From Xanthomonas sontii (lineage in GTDB: Bacteria; Pseudomonadota; Gammaproteobacteria; Xanthomonadales; Xanthomonadaceae), in contig NZ_CP132342.1 in the NCBI RefSeq assembly GCF_040529055.1, forward strand, positions 806,001-870,000: a stretch of 64,000 bases of DNA. Reading direction: 5' to 3'. The notes under the pieces are model-generated. The model saw only the letters and a list, made by a program, of their open reading frames with translations. It did not search any database and was not told the origin of the DNA. A program made the translations under genes and the position numbers. Position 1 is the stretch's first letter; every line of letters begins with the position of its first letter. Shown here piece by piece: positions 16,067-23,342 of this stretch.

Positions 16067-16126
16067 CGTCCAACTATTCATTCAACCGGCCCTGCTTCGC
16101 GGTGTCGCCCAATCCAGGTGTCAGGA
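16067..16126 (+). other. attC-like site F2
   Basis: TCCAACTATTCATTCAACCG on the left, a CTGCTTCGCGG centre, CGCCCAATCCAG on the right and a weak right core GTGTCAG. The DUF2185 gene begins at 16130. Confidence 0.55.
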
Positions 16127-16129
16127 CGC

Positions 16130-16483
16130 ATGACCAAGCAGTTCCGACTCTCGCAAGATCAGATCGAGCCAATGGCCGAAGGCTACGGCGGCTGTATTGC
16201 CACCGACAGGATCACCGTCGACGGTGATTCCGTGCGCTTCATGTACCGCGAAGCGCCGGACAACGACATCGATAGCGGTTGGCGCTTCATGTCAGGCTCC
16301 GAAGACGATGCGTACATGGACAACCCAGCCAACCATGCCGTCTATGACGTCAACACGATCGCCAACTACGACCCGAGCATTATTCCGTTTCTGGACGCCC
16401 CGGAAGGCAGCGCATTTGAAAAGCTCCCGGAGTCGGAGCAGTTCATCGCGGTGACAAACTGGACGCCGGAGGATGAGCCCTGA
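16130..16483 (+). CDS. DUF2185/Imm33-type immunity protein
   Basis: A 117-residue acidic cytoplasmic protein. The run GGCIATDRI, then VRFMYREAP, SGWRFMSGSEDDAYMDNPAN and FLDAPEGSAFEK is the conserved pattern of the DUF2185 (Imm33) family, often found beside polymorphic toxins. Almost the whole protein is this domain. It starts directly after attC-like site F2 and its stop lies in the CCCTGAC core of site G, so it is a cassette gene. No cognate toxin is adjacent. Confidence 0.75.
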   Translation: MTKQFRLSQDQIEPMAEGYGGCIATDRITVDGDSVRFMYREAPDNDIDSGWRFMSGSEDDAYMDNPANHAVYDVNTIANYDPSIIPFLDAPEGSAFEKLPESEQFIAVTNWTPEDEP

Positions 16484-16537
16484 CAGTTGATTCAAACCGC
16501 CTCCAGATCGTGGCGCGGTTTAACTGTGGTGCTAGTG
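16478..16537 (+). other. attC-like site G
   Basis: Left core CCCTGAC, arm TTCAAACCGCC, centre with CGTGGCG, arm GCGGTTTAACT and right core GCTAGTG. Confidence 0.65.
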
Positions 16538-16954
16538 ACAATCGGCAATCCTCCGCGAATTCGGATCTATGCAGACTTCAACGGTCTGGTGCGTGGCGTC
16601 ATCAGTCCAGAACGTACCGCTGTGGTTCTCGACACATTCGGTAGATCAAACGCTGGGGTTGTGCTGTCGCCTGGCCTTCCGCTTATAGCCTACGATGAGT
16701 CGGATGAGTCCGAGGATCTTGAGGGGCATGGAACGGCGCAGTACGACCCGAAGCGCCGTTGGTGGGTAGTTGAGTTCGATGAGTTGGGGGTTCGGGATGT
16801 CCCGCGTATGGGCCAAGTCTCAGAGGCGGTGTTTCACTGCGTTCGTTGCCGTCTTCCGGTGGCTGGCATTACCTGCAATACGCTTGGCGACCCTGGGCTC
16901 TGTTGCAAAAACTGTGGCACAAGTGCGATGGCGGCAATTAATCCGCCGGCATGA
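16526..16954 (+). CDS. unknown cassette protein with C-terminal zinc ribbon
   Basis: About 142 residues from the GTG at 16526; GTGs at 16529 and 16535 are equally possible, and there is no ATG. The first ~100 residues (IRIYADFNGLVRG, RTAVVLDTFG, VVLSPGLPLIAYDESDESED, WWVVEFDEL) form one compact domain I do not recognise. The last 40 carry CVRC and CCKNCG pairs that could bind zinc. The two parts may be a fusion, since the first would be complete by VRDVPR. It lies between attC-like sites G and H. Confidence 0.5.
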   Translation: MVLVTIGNPPRIRIYADFNGLVRGVISPERTAVVLDTFGRSNAGVVLSPGLPLIAYDESDESEDLEGHGTAQYDPKRRWWVVEFDELGVRDVPRMGQVSEAVFHCVRCRLPVAGITCNTLGDPGLCCKNCGTSAMAAINPPA

Positions 16955-16957
16955 TGC

Positions 16958-17030
16958 CACCTAAGTATTCGCTCGAGCGGACGTCCCAATCGCTTCGCGC
17001 TTGGCCCGCTGCTTGGTTCAAGCCTTGACT
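16958..17030 (+). other. attC-like site H (degenerate)
   Basis: CACCTAAGTATTCGCTCGAG on the left, CCAATCGCTTCGCGCTTGG in the centre and GCTTGGTTCAAGCCTTGAC on the right. Arms pair but the right core is lost. Confidence 0.45.
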
Positions 17031-17034
17031 GCCC

Positions 17035-17490
17035 ATGAAAACTTTCTTTGCTCCCGTATTGCTCACGTTCCTAGCATTGCCACTGACGCTAAGCGCGTCT
17101 GGTCCTGAGCTATTCAGCATTTCCTTCAAATCTGGTCAGCCTTCTGTTGACAATGATCTGACCACATCTGTCGACTCTGCAGAGTGGCTTAGGCGCGTCG
17201 TGGAGCACGATTCGCAGATCATGTTGCGTGTCGATGAGGTTCGGTATCAGGTTGTTGGCAGAGCCGACCCAAGCGAATGTGCGGATGCGCAATGCAGCGC
17301 CCTGGCACTCAAGCGGGCGCAGCTGTTTCAGGATGCCTTGGTGAGCGCCGGAGTTCCGCTCTCACTGTTCTGTCCACCCGTCGCGCTTGGGCCACCTTGG
17401 CCCGCCACATATCGACCCACGCCGGAGCAACTGCTATTGGCGCGACAGGCTGGTGTTGAGCCCGTCTTCGACGGCTGTGAGCAAAAGTAG
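17035..17490 (+). CDS. exported OmpA-like domain protein (cassette gene)
   Basis: A 151-residue protein with a signal peptide (FFAPVLLTFLALPLTLSASG). The mature part has VVGRADPSECADAQC and then LALKRAQLFQDALVSAGVP, matching the strand-loop-helix of OmpA-like peptidoglycan-binding domains (VxGxAD, then an A..LSxxRAxxVxxxL helix). It is related to the protein at 19999. Two cysteines in the loop (ECADAQC) and two more (FCPP, GCEQK) could form disulfides. Probably periplasmic. No lipobox is visible. Confidence 0.5.
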   Translation: MKTFFAPVLLTFLALPLTLSASGPELFSISFKSGQPSVDNDLTTSVDSAEWLRRVVEHDSQIMLRVDEVRYQVVGRADPSECADAQCSALALKRAQLFQDALVSAGVPLSLFCPPVALGPPWPATYRPTPEQLLLARQAGVEPVFDGCEQK

Positions 17491-17672
17491 AAGCAAGAGT
17501 GCGCCGCCAGGTGCGATACCCCTGAAAGATCGGCTTTTTCCCAGTTTCATTCTTGGTTCCATCTTCGAACCGCCCTCCGCTTCGCCTCCCAGCTTATTGC
17601 CCAGCCGCGCTCCTTGCCTTCTATTCCAGCGAAGTAGCAGCCAGCAATCGAGCAAGCACCAAGGCCACACGT

Positions 17673-17720
17673 TGTGGCATGCTCGGCTCTCGGCGGCAGT
17701 GTTGGGGAACACGGCCCCTA
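17673..17720 (+). repeat. attC-linked conserved element, copy 6
   Basis: TGTGGCATGCTCGGCTCTCG at the start. The 3' end (ACACGGCCCCTACC) diverges from the other copies. Confidence 0.6.
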
Positions 17721-17782
17721 CCGACTAGTCATTCATTCAAGCTGACGCCACCTCGCGGCGCGGCTTAACTCGTATGTTGGCG
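17721..17782 (+). other. attC site I
   Basis: ACTAGTCATTCATTCAAGC on the left, GACGCCACCTCGCGGCGC centre, GGCTTAACTCGTAT and right core GTTGGCG. The DUF4279 gene starts 5 bases later. Confidence 0.7.
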
Positions 17783-17786
17783 CGCC

Positions 17787-18213
17787 ATGAGAATTGCAGA
17801 CCAATCGATCATTTCCTTCCGAATCTTTGGAGATGACCTCGTGCCATCAGAGATCACGGACCTGCTGGGCTGTGAGCCAACCAGGGCGTTTGCCAAGGGT
17901 GATATCCGTGTAGGGGCCAAGACCGGCAACCGCTACGCAGAGAAGATCGGACGATGGAGCTTGGCGGCTGAAGACAGTTACCCCGAGGACATTCCGGCCC
18001 AAATCTCCAAGATACTGGGCAAGCTGACAGAAGATCCGGCCGTTTGGGCCTCGCTTCGGTCACGCTTCGCAATGGACTTTTTCTGCGGCGTGTTCATGGG
18101 CTCCTCCAACGATGGACTGGAGTTCTGCCCGGAGGTGCTCGGAGGTGCTCGGAGCACTTTCGCGCCGCGGCATCTCGCTCAGCCTGGATATCTATGACGC
18201 GTCTGATGATTGA
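17787..18213 (+). pseudogene. DUF4279 immunity-type gene, frameshifted by a 10-bp duplication
   Basis: The frame from 17787 gives SIISFRIFGDDLVPSEITDL, CEPTRAFAKGD and the expected WSL core of DUF4279 proteins. Near the end, GGAGGTGCTC occurs twice in tandem (18131-18140 and 18141-18150), shifting the frame so the present product ends with an unrelated tail at 18197. Removing one copy restores the family C-terminus (SRRGISLSLDIYDASDD) and a stop at 18211-18213, giving 138 residues. The lesion is small and probably recent. The altered protein loses only the last strand pair and might still fold. Cassette gene between sites I and J. Confidence 0.75.
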
Positions 18214-18243
18214 AGTGCATGGGACGCATGCCTACGGTGTGCG

Positions 18244-18270
18244 GCCTGACAATGCGCTCAACCCAGACGC
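18244..18270 (+). other. attC remnant J
   Basis: GCCTGACAATGCGCTCAACC resembles the left half of the other attC sites (core GCCTGAC, then a TTCAAGCC-like arm). No right half is visible. This is the last attC-like sequence found in the island. Confidence 0.35.
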
Positions 18271-18387
18271 ACCACGGAAACGGGATCGGAGCGCACTTGT
18301 CTTGGAAATGCCCACTGATCCCTGTTCTATTGAACGCAAAGCCAGTAAACACGAGCCCCGCCTGGATGAAGCGCGGAAGACGCACAC

Positions 18388-19083
18388 GTGACGACGACAG
18401 CTGACGACCTCAAAGCTCAACTCGCCCGCCCGGGTGTCATCCTGGAGATCGGGGGACTCCGGCCGCCCGACGATCCCCTGGCGAGTTGGTTCGGCCGCGT
18501 GAACGTCTGCGCGCCGGGCGAGGCATGGCCGGAGACGGCGGGACGGCCGATGCATGCGCTCTGTCAGATCAACGTCAGCGAACTGCCGCTGCGGCCGGCC
18601 CGCCTCGCGGATATCGCACTGATTGCGGTGTTCATCGGTCCCGATACGCTTCCGGTCGATACGCCCAACGGGGAAGGGTGGTGTCTGCGAGCCTAAAAGC
18701 GGCTCGATGGACTGGTCCCGCTGGCGCCACGTCACACCGATTCGCCCATCAGCGCATTTCCGATGCGGCCGCATGTCTTTCATGACGACTACCCGTGCTG
18801 GGAGGATGCGCCGATGGATCTGCCGGCAGACATCGAAGCGCGCTACCACGATCTCTTCCGGAACCTGGACGGCTTCAAGCTGGGAGGATGGCCGACGCTG
18901 ATCCAGGCCGAGATCTTCTGGGCGCCGTTCAAGCGCCATCCCGCGTCGCCGGAGTTCGTCTTCCAGATCGACTCCACGGACAAGGGGCACTGGATGTGGG
19001 GCGACGGCGGCGTCGGCTACTTCGGCCGCGGAACAGCACCAAGAAAAGAAGACGAGTGGGCGCTTGCGTGGCAATGCTACTAG
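18388..19083 (+). pseudogene. DUF1963 (YwqG-type) gene split by one in-frame stop
   Basis: The frame from 18388 reads GGLRPPDDPLASWFGRVNV and LCQINVSELPLRPARLADI, then meets TAA at 18694-18696. Past it, in the same frame, it continues with RLDGLVPLAPRHTDSPISAF and the family C-terminus (LGGWPTLIQ, FVFQIDSTDKGHWMWGDGGV, GYFGRGTA, DEWALAWQCY) to 19083. One base change (for example TAC to TAA) would explain it. An ATG at 18763 could express the C-terminal part. Intact length would be 231 residues. DUF1963 proteins occur among immunity genes of polymorphic toxins. Confidence 0.8.
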
Positions 19084-19237
19084 CGGCGTCCGGTGGAGAA
19101 GGCTGCGAGACCAGGTGCGCAGTTGATCGAGTGATGCATCAAGCGAAGTCCTAGCCAGACTGCGCGCTATTGTGCGCAGTGCGCCGACAGGTCTACTCTG
19201 ATCCAGCTGTCTGGTCGATCACATTAGGGGGTGTGAT

Positions 19238-19555
19238 ATGAAGTGTGGACTGCTGTCGTTGATCCTGCTGGCGGGCCTTGTGGCATGTCACTCCGCGCCG
19301 TCGCCGCGGCCGGCCGTCGCACATGGGGATGGCGCATCGCCGGACCGTCCCGTCGATCTTTCTGCGGCGCATAGCGAAGGCGCGGGCATCGCCGCGCAAC
19401 GCACATGGCTCGATCAGCACTACCCCGGCGCGCGCATCAAATCGCAGTCGCTGTTGTTCGAGCCGTCGGCCATGGACCTCATCACGATCGTGCTGCCCTC
19501 CGGCGAGGAGCGCGAGGTCTATTTCGACATTTCGTCCTACTTTGGGAAGTGGTGA
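19238..19555 (+). CDS. small lipoprotein
   Basis: A 105-residue protein with a lipoprotein signal (LLSLILLAGLVAC, Cys17 as the lipidation site) and a spacer rich in Ala and Pro. The mature domain includes TWLDQHYPGARIKSQSLLFE and ERETYFDI-like strands (EREVYFDISSYFGKW). The ATG follows a GGGGGTGTG stretch. The next gene starts nine bases later, so the two are probably one unit. No named family recognised; the size and lipobox would fit a periplasmic immunity protein. Confidence 0.55.
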   Translation: MKCGLLSLILLAGLVACHSAPSPRPAVAHGDGASPDRPVDLSAAHSEGAGIAAQRTWLDQHYPGARIKSQSLLFEPSAMDLITIVLPSGEEREVYFDISSYFGKW

Positions 19556-19563
19556 GCGGTGCG

Positions 19564-19914
19564 ATGCATGTCGTGCAGGCACTTGTGATCGGATTCCTGG
19601 CGCTGGTTGCGTGTGCCGGAGCGGCCTTCGTCGTGGTGGTCGTCTTCCCATCCCGCCTGGCGTTGTGGCTGTTCCTGTTTACGTCGACCATGACCCTCCT
19701 CTGTCTAATTTGCGTCGACTGGTTCCTGCGGGATGGATTGGGACCGGACGCGATCACATCGCAGGGAATGGAGGCGGCCTTACGTGTCGCCGACAGTGCC
19801 TGGCTTCCGGCGTTGTGCTGGGTGCTCCTCAACGGTTCGGCCCATCTGGTCTATCGATGGAGGCGCAGGAAACGTGGAGAACGCACCGTACTCGGCGACA
19901 TGCGCTCGGGGTGA
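19564..19914 (+). CDS. inner-membrane protein of unknown function
   Basis: A 116-residue protein with three hydrophobic segments (ALVIGFLALVACAGAAFVVV, LALWLFLFTSTMTLLCLICV and WLPALCWVLLNGSAHLVYRW) and a basic C-terminal tail (RWRRRKRGER). The ATG at 19564 is 9 bases after the lipoprotein stop; an upstream GTG overlapping that stop is an alternative. Expected in the inner membrane. Function unknown. Confidence 0.5.
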   Translation: MHVVQALVIGFLALVACAGAAFVVVVVFPSRLALWLFLFTSTMTLLCLICVDWFLRDGLGPDAITSQGMEAALRVADSAWLPALCWVLLNGSAHLVYRWRRRKRGERTVLGDMRSG

Positions 19915-19998
19915 AGCGTGGCGACTAGCTCGCCGTACCAAAGGTGCTGAGTCGCGAAGCCGATCGCTTCACGCAGCGATTCAATCAGGGAATGACAG

Positions 19999-20460
19999 AT
20001 GCAAATAATCCGCTTTACCGCGCTGAAGATCTTGACGCTCTTCGCCGCCGTACTGCTGGCAGGTCCGGCACAGTCGATGTCGCTTGACTGGCGGCCGGTC
20101 TACTTCAAACAAGGACATCCGCTTGTAGGGGAGAGCCTTGAGGACTCGATGGATAACGCGAGTGGACTTCAACTCGAGAATCTACAGGTGAATGTCTCAA
20201 TCATGAAGGAGTATCCGAACGTCGCTTATGACTTGATGGGGAGGGCGAACGCAACTGAGTGCAGCCCTGCATCGTGCATGATGTTGTCGGCACGTCGCGC
20301 CGAACTGGTCTATGACTATCTGCTGGAGCAGGGCATTCCCGCCTGTCAGATCAAGACCATCGTCGCCGCCGGCACCAGCAGTCCGATTGCGCGACCGCAG
20401 GATGATGCGCCCCCTGACAGGGCAGCGCACCTGTTGGTCACACTCGGCAAGACATGCTGA
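19999..20460 (+). CDS. exported OmpA-like domain protein
   Basis: A 153-residue protein with a signal peptide (ILTLFAAVLLAGPAQS). The mature part contains YDLMGRANATECSPASC and LSARRAELVYDYLLEQGIPA, the same OmpA-like strand-loop-helix with a Cys pair in the loop as in the protein at 17035. It ends VTLGKTC. The two are divergent paralogues 3 kb apart. Likely periplasmic and possibly peptidoglycan-binding; whether this small fold keeps the binding site is uncertain. Confidence 0.55.
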   Translation: MQIIRFTALKILTLFAAVLLAGPAQSMSLDWRPVYFKQGHPLVGESLEDSMDNASGLQLENLQVNVSIMKEYPNVAYDLMGRANATECSPASCMMLSARRAELVYDYLLEQGIPACQIKTIVAAGTSSPIARPQDDAPPDRAAHLLVTLGKTC

Positions 20461-20587
20461 TGCAATGAGACATCTCTGACGGGATCAACTGGACCATTGA
20501 CGCATCTAGTTCGCCCGTCTTGAATCATGGTCGGCGAGGCGAGCCAACTCCTACTCCATCGCGGACCGATCTAGGCACCCCCACAGC

Positions 20588-20983
20588 ATGCATCGACGTA
20601 TCCAGGCCCTGGGAGCCGCGACCATCGTGGCGTGTGTCGCCGGCTTCATGCTCGTCGGCTATTCGCCGATGCCGTGTGCCTGCGAGACGCCATGGCAGCT
20701 GGTGTATGCCGCGTCCGGCTTGCCGTCTGACCGTCCCTATCGGACCTATGACGCGGAGCAGCTGCAACGTGGCCTCGACCGCCATCTTGCAGGATCGACT
20801 GTGACAGGTTCGAGCGACTACTTCTTCGACGCCTGCCAGGAAACGGCACCCCGGCGGCGGCGATGCATCATCGCCACCGAAGAGTCGCTGCTGCGAAAGT
20901 CGGGCTACGTGATCGAGATGGAAACGGACGCGAAGGGAAGGCTCGAACGCACCCACGTAACGACCTACTCGGCGTGGCGCTAG
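20588..20983 (+). CDS. exported protein of unknown function
   Basis: A 131-residue protein with an N-terminal hydrophobic segment (LGAATIVACVAGFMLVGYSP) that may be a signal peptide or lipoprotein-like anchor. The mature part has Cys residues (PCACETPW, DACQETAPRRRRC) suitable for disulfides and a basic, Thr-rich end. No family recognised. It lies in the same-strand run of short island genes with no clear operon partner. Confidence 0.45.
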   Translation: MHRRIQALGAATIVACVAGFMLVGYSPMPCACETPWQLVYAASGLPSDRPYRTYDAEQLQRGLDRHLAGSTVTGSSDYFFDACQETAPRRRRCIIATEESLLRKSGYVIEMETDAKGRLERTHVTTYSAWR

Positions 20984-21490
20984 CCGCAAGTCTCGCAACG
21001 TACCCGGCAGGCAGCGCCGAACTCGTCACGGACGAAAAGTCGGGTTAGGCGCTCAAGCGCGTGCTTGAAAATCTGCCGGGCGTCGAGGACGACATCAAGC
21101 AGCAGATCCTGTCCGGCCTTGATGAGCACGGCGGAGTGCTCACCGAGCCAACTGCCGCCAAGGATTTCGTGCCCACACTGCGTCTCTACCGGGGCCAGCT
21201 GGTCGCCGTTGGTCACGATGATCACCTGCAGGAAATGCGTCGCCAGGACGAGATCGGCGCTGGTCCTGCCGCAGTCCCCCAACTGGAGAAGTCTAATGTG
21301 TCGGCCTCACTGATCAGGGGGTAGATGAACGTGCGGGACGTCTACCTCAGTCAACCCAACGACGCGCACCGACACTCCGCCGTAGACACCCCGCCGTTCC
21401 AGTGATTGGTAGCCATTGACCGCAATCACTGGCTCGGCGAGGATCGCGCCACGCCGCGCTTCTGCGGAACCAGGAACAAACGGGCCGCAG
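20984..21490 (+). other. gene remnant region (coding-like frame 21061-21324)
   Basis: No intact gene. The frame ending at 21324 reads LENLPGVEDDIKQQILSGLD, ending AVPQLEKSN and onward, and is open upstream of a TAG at 21046-21048 in the same frame, where it overlaps the preceding gene. This looks like the end of a degraded gene. The rest up to 21490 shows nothing recognisable. Confidence 0.3.
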
Positions 21491-21820
21491 ATGGACGGTA
21501 CAGCGATTCGGTTAGGAATTGTGGCCCTTGTCTTTGTCACATGTGCTTCGGTGAACTATTCCGCTCTCCGGATGGCCGGTGGCCTGCCTGGGAGGATGAA
21601 GACACTTGGCGTGATGTTTGGCGCTGTCGGCATCCTCTTGATGGTTCTGGTGGTGCTATGCGTCTTCATCTCCCTGCTTCAATACTTCATCGGCGGCGGC
21701 ACCTATGTGGTCGTAAGGCTGCTTGATCCACTCCTCTTGGGCGTAGGGTTCTTCACCACCGGCTCTCTCATTACCCTAGTGCTTGGCACGCGAGGCAGGC
21801 ATGACAAAAAACCTCGCTGA
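21491..21820 (+). CDS. inner-membrane protein of unknown function
   Basis: A 109-residue protein with three hydrophobic segments (IRLGIVALVFVTCASVNYSA, LLMVLVVLCVFISLLQYFI and LLLGVGFFTTGSLITLVLG) and a basic tail (GRHDKKPR). The ATG at 21491 is chosen because upstream sequence in this frame lacks coding character. Similar in style to other small island membrane proteins, but with no sequence likeness I can see. Confidence 0.45.
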   Translation: MDGTAIRLGIVALVFVTCASVNYSALRMAGGLPGRMKTLGVMFGAVGILLMVLVVLCVFISLLQYFIGGGTYVVVRLLDPLLLGVGFFTTGSLITLVLGTRGRHDKKPR

Positions 21821-21856
21821 CTCAATCGGACCTACTGCGCTCAGTGGAGCGACGCA

Positions 21857-22555
21857 ATGCAAGCGGACATCGCTTTGAACTCCACCAACGTTGTTGCCCG
21901 CAACTTCGCCCAATACGCTGCATACGACGACTGCTCGTTCGTCGGTCGTCTCCATGAAGAGATGCGCTGGGACGGGGACGAGTACTGGCTTCTGGAGAAG
22001 GCACTGTACGACCTGGCGACCGATGGCGAGCTTGAGCGCGAGACGGCATGGCCTCTGTTCCGCATCTTCAGCTTCGTGCTGATGCTCCTTGGTTGCCACT
22101 TCAATCCGATCGACTTCTTTGCGATCAAGGGCGCCTCCGACGAAGATGTTCACGATCTGCGCGACCGATTCCAGTTGGTGTTTGAAGGCTTCTATGCTGG
22201 CAGCATGCCGGCACACCACAGGCTTGACCCGTCTAACCCGTTGTTGACGTCGACTCATCACTTAGCACATCAGGCGCACTTATGGATCTGTCCCAATTGG
22301 AATTTCACGACGCGGTGCTATTGGGCGTTTCCCTCGACACGGTCGAGCGCGCTGCCGAGATACGACTCGCCTACTATCCATCGAGCCAATCGCGCGAGCG
22401 GGTATTGGGCATCCTTTGCTTTCGCGGAGTGGCGCGCCTCAATCAGATCACGGACCTGGACGCGTTGCAGCAGCACGCCGGACCCGGCAACATCAGTCAG
22501 TTCGTCACTGGCGAGCAGCCCGGCGTCAGTCATCTCTACCTGGTTCGCGGCTTGA
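21857..22555 (+). CDS. Imm41-like immunity protein with suspect C-terminal read-through
   Basis: The first ~130 residues match the Imm41 pattern: ARNFAQYAAYDDCSFVGRLH, YWLLEKALYDLA, RETAWPLFRIFSFVLMLLGC, HFNPIDFFAIKG, RFQLVFEGFYAGSMPAH and NPLL. Imm41 proteins end soon after this. Here the frame runs another ~100 residues through the start and most of the next gene (22282), with a tail rich in Ser, Arg and Trp that looks out of frame. A small indel near 22240 may have removed the natural stop; TGA at 22245 and TAG at 22263 occur in another frame. The N-terminal assignment is good, the end is doubtful. Confidence 0.6.
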   Translation: MQADIALNSTNVVARNFAQYAAYDDCSFVGRLHEEMRWDGDEYWLLEKALYDLATDGELERETAWPLFRIFSFVLMLLGCHFNPIDFFAIKGASDEDVHDLRDRFQLVFEGFYAGSMPAHHRLDPSNPLLTSTHHLAHQAHLWICPNWNFTTRCYWAFPSTRSSALPRYDSPTIHRANRASGYWASFAFAEWRASIRSRTWTRCSSTPDPATSVSSSLASSPASVISTWFAA

Positions 22556-22638
22556 TCGAAATCGTGGCCAACGCAGTCGCTTTCCGTGCCGTGCCTGATA
22601 GCTGGCAACAGCCGCTACGCTCTCTTGATGTCACTTGA
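22282..22638 (+). CDS. conserved protein of a small xanthomonad family
   Basis: A 118-residue protein starting MDLSQLEFHDAVLLGVSLDT, followed by AAEIRLAYYPSSQSRERV, GVARLNQITDLDALQQHA and a C-terminal LYLVRGLIEIVANAV. The opening (LEFHDA.LL.V..D) is a pattern seen in several small immunity-like beta proteins. The ATG at 22282 lies inside the over-long upstream frame, supporting the view that the upstream gene has lost its stop. No biochemical role known to me. Confidence 0.55.
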   Translation: MDLSQLEFHDAVLLGVSLDTVERAAEIRLAYYPSSQSRERVLGILCFRGVARLNQITDLDALQQHAGPGNISQFVTGEQPGVSHLYLVRGLIEIVANAVAFRAVPDSWQQPLRSLDVT

Positions 22639-22668
22639 ACTCGAGGCCTGCCGGCCAGGATCGTTTCC

Positions 22669-23073
22669 ATGAATATATGGTTTCTGCTACTAGCGTTGGC
22701 ACCCACCGTCGCTCCCGCACAGCCTGCGGGTCGCTATGTGGCGGTAACAGAGACGGAGTACGAACTGGAGCTGATCCTTGAAAGCTCCGGAACTGCGCGC
22801 ATCAAGCGCCACGTGTGGGAAGCCGATCACTCGGCGGCTGACGTTCGCTCCAGTCTGAAGGGGCACTGGATCTACCGAAACGACGCGGTCGAGGTGACGT
22901 TTGCCTCGGGAAAGGCCGCTTCCTTCCTACTCGTCTCTTGCCCGCCATACGCCGAATTCGGCAGGAATGGCTGTTCGCCTGGGCTCAAGCTCATCAAGAC
23001 CAGCCTTCCAACACATTGGGGCCTGCAACGGTTCGGTTTGTGGCGTGCGGATCTTCTCCGGGCAGGCAGCTAG
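22669..23073 (+). CDS. exported protein of unknown function
   Basis: A 134-residue protein with a signal peptide (WFLLLALAPTVAPAQ). The mature domain, with YVAVTETEYELELILESSG, GHWIYRNDAVEVTF and ASFLLVSCPPYAEFGRNGCS, looks like a small beta barrel of the lipocalin or NlpE type, with a Cys pair that could form a disulfide. It starts 30 bases after the preceding stop. The following 269 bases, to 23342, hold no gene I can support. Confidence 0.5.
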   Translation: MNIWFLLLALAPTVAPAQPAGRYVAVTETEYELELILESSGTARIKRHVWEADHSAADVRSSLKGHWIYRNDAVEVTFASGKAASFLLVSCPPYAEFGRNGCSPGLKLIKTSLPTHWGLQRFGLWRADLLRAGS

Positions 23074-23342
23074 CCAACGAGGCAATATGACCGGGCCTGA
23101 TCGACGTTTGGGCTCGGGTTCCACAAGACGCTTGCCAAGGTCGAGGCACCTACACGAGGCCATGACGTGCGCCGACCGGCGCATGTGGATCGCACGGTTC
23201 CTGGCCGGGCTGGCATCGTTGCCGATCCGGAAGCAACTTTCAGGATGGCGGCGGCGAGTCAAGGACGGATTGACTGTGGTCCTCCACTCGGCAAGGATCG
23301 CGGCACGCTTTGCCCAGGTGATCGGACACCGGTTTGAAACCC

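Larger units (their letters stand above)
15438..16085 (+). repeat. duplicated cassette block, copy 2
   Basis: Copy of 13358-14005. The two diverge sharply outside these limits. On the right, this copy keeps a fuller attC site where copy 1 has a REP insertion. Confidence 0.85.
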
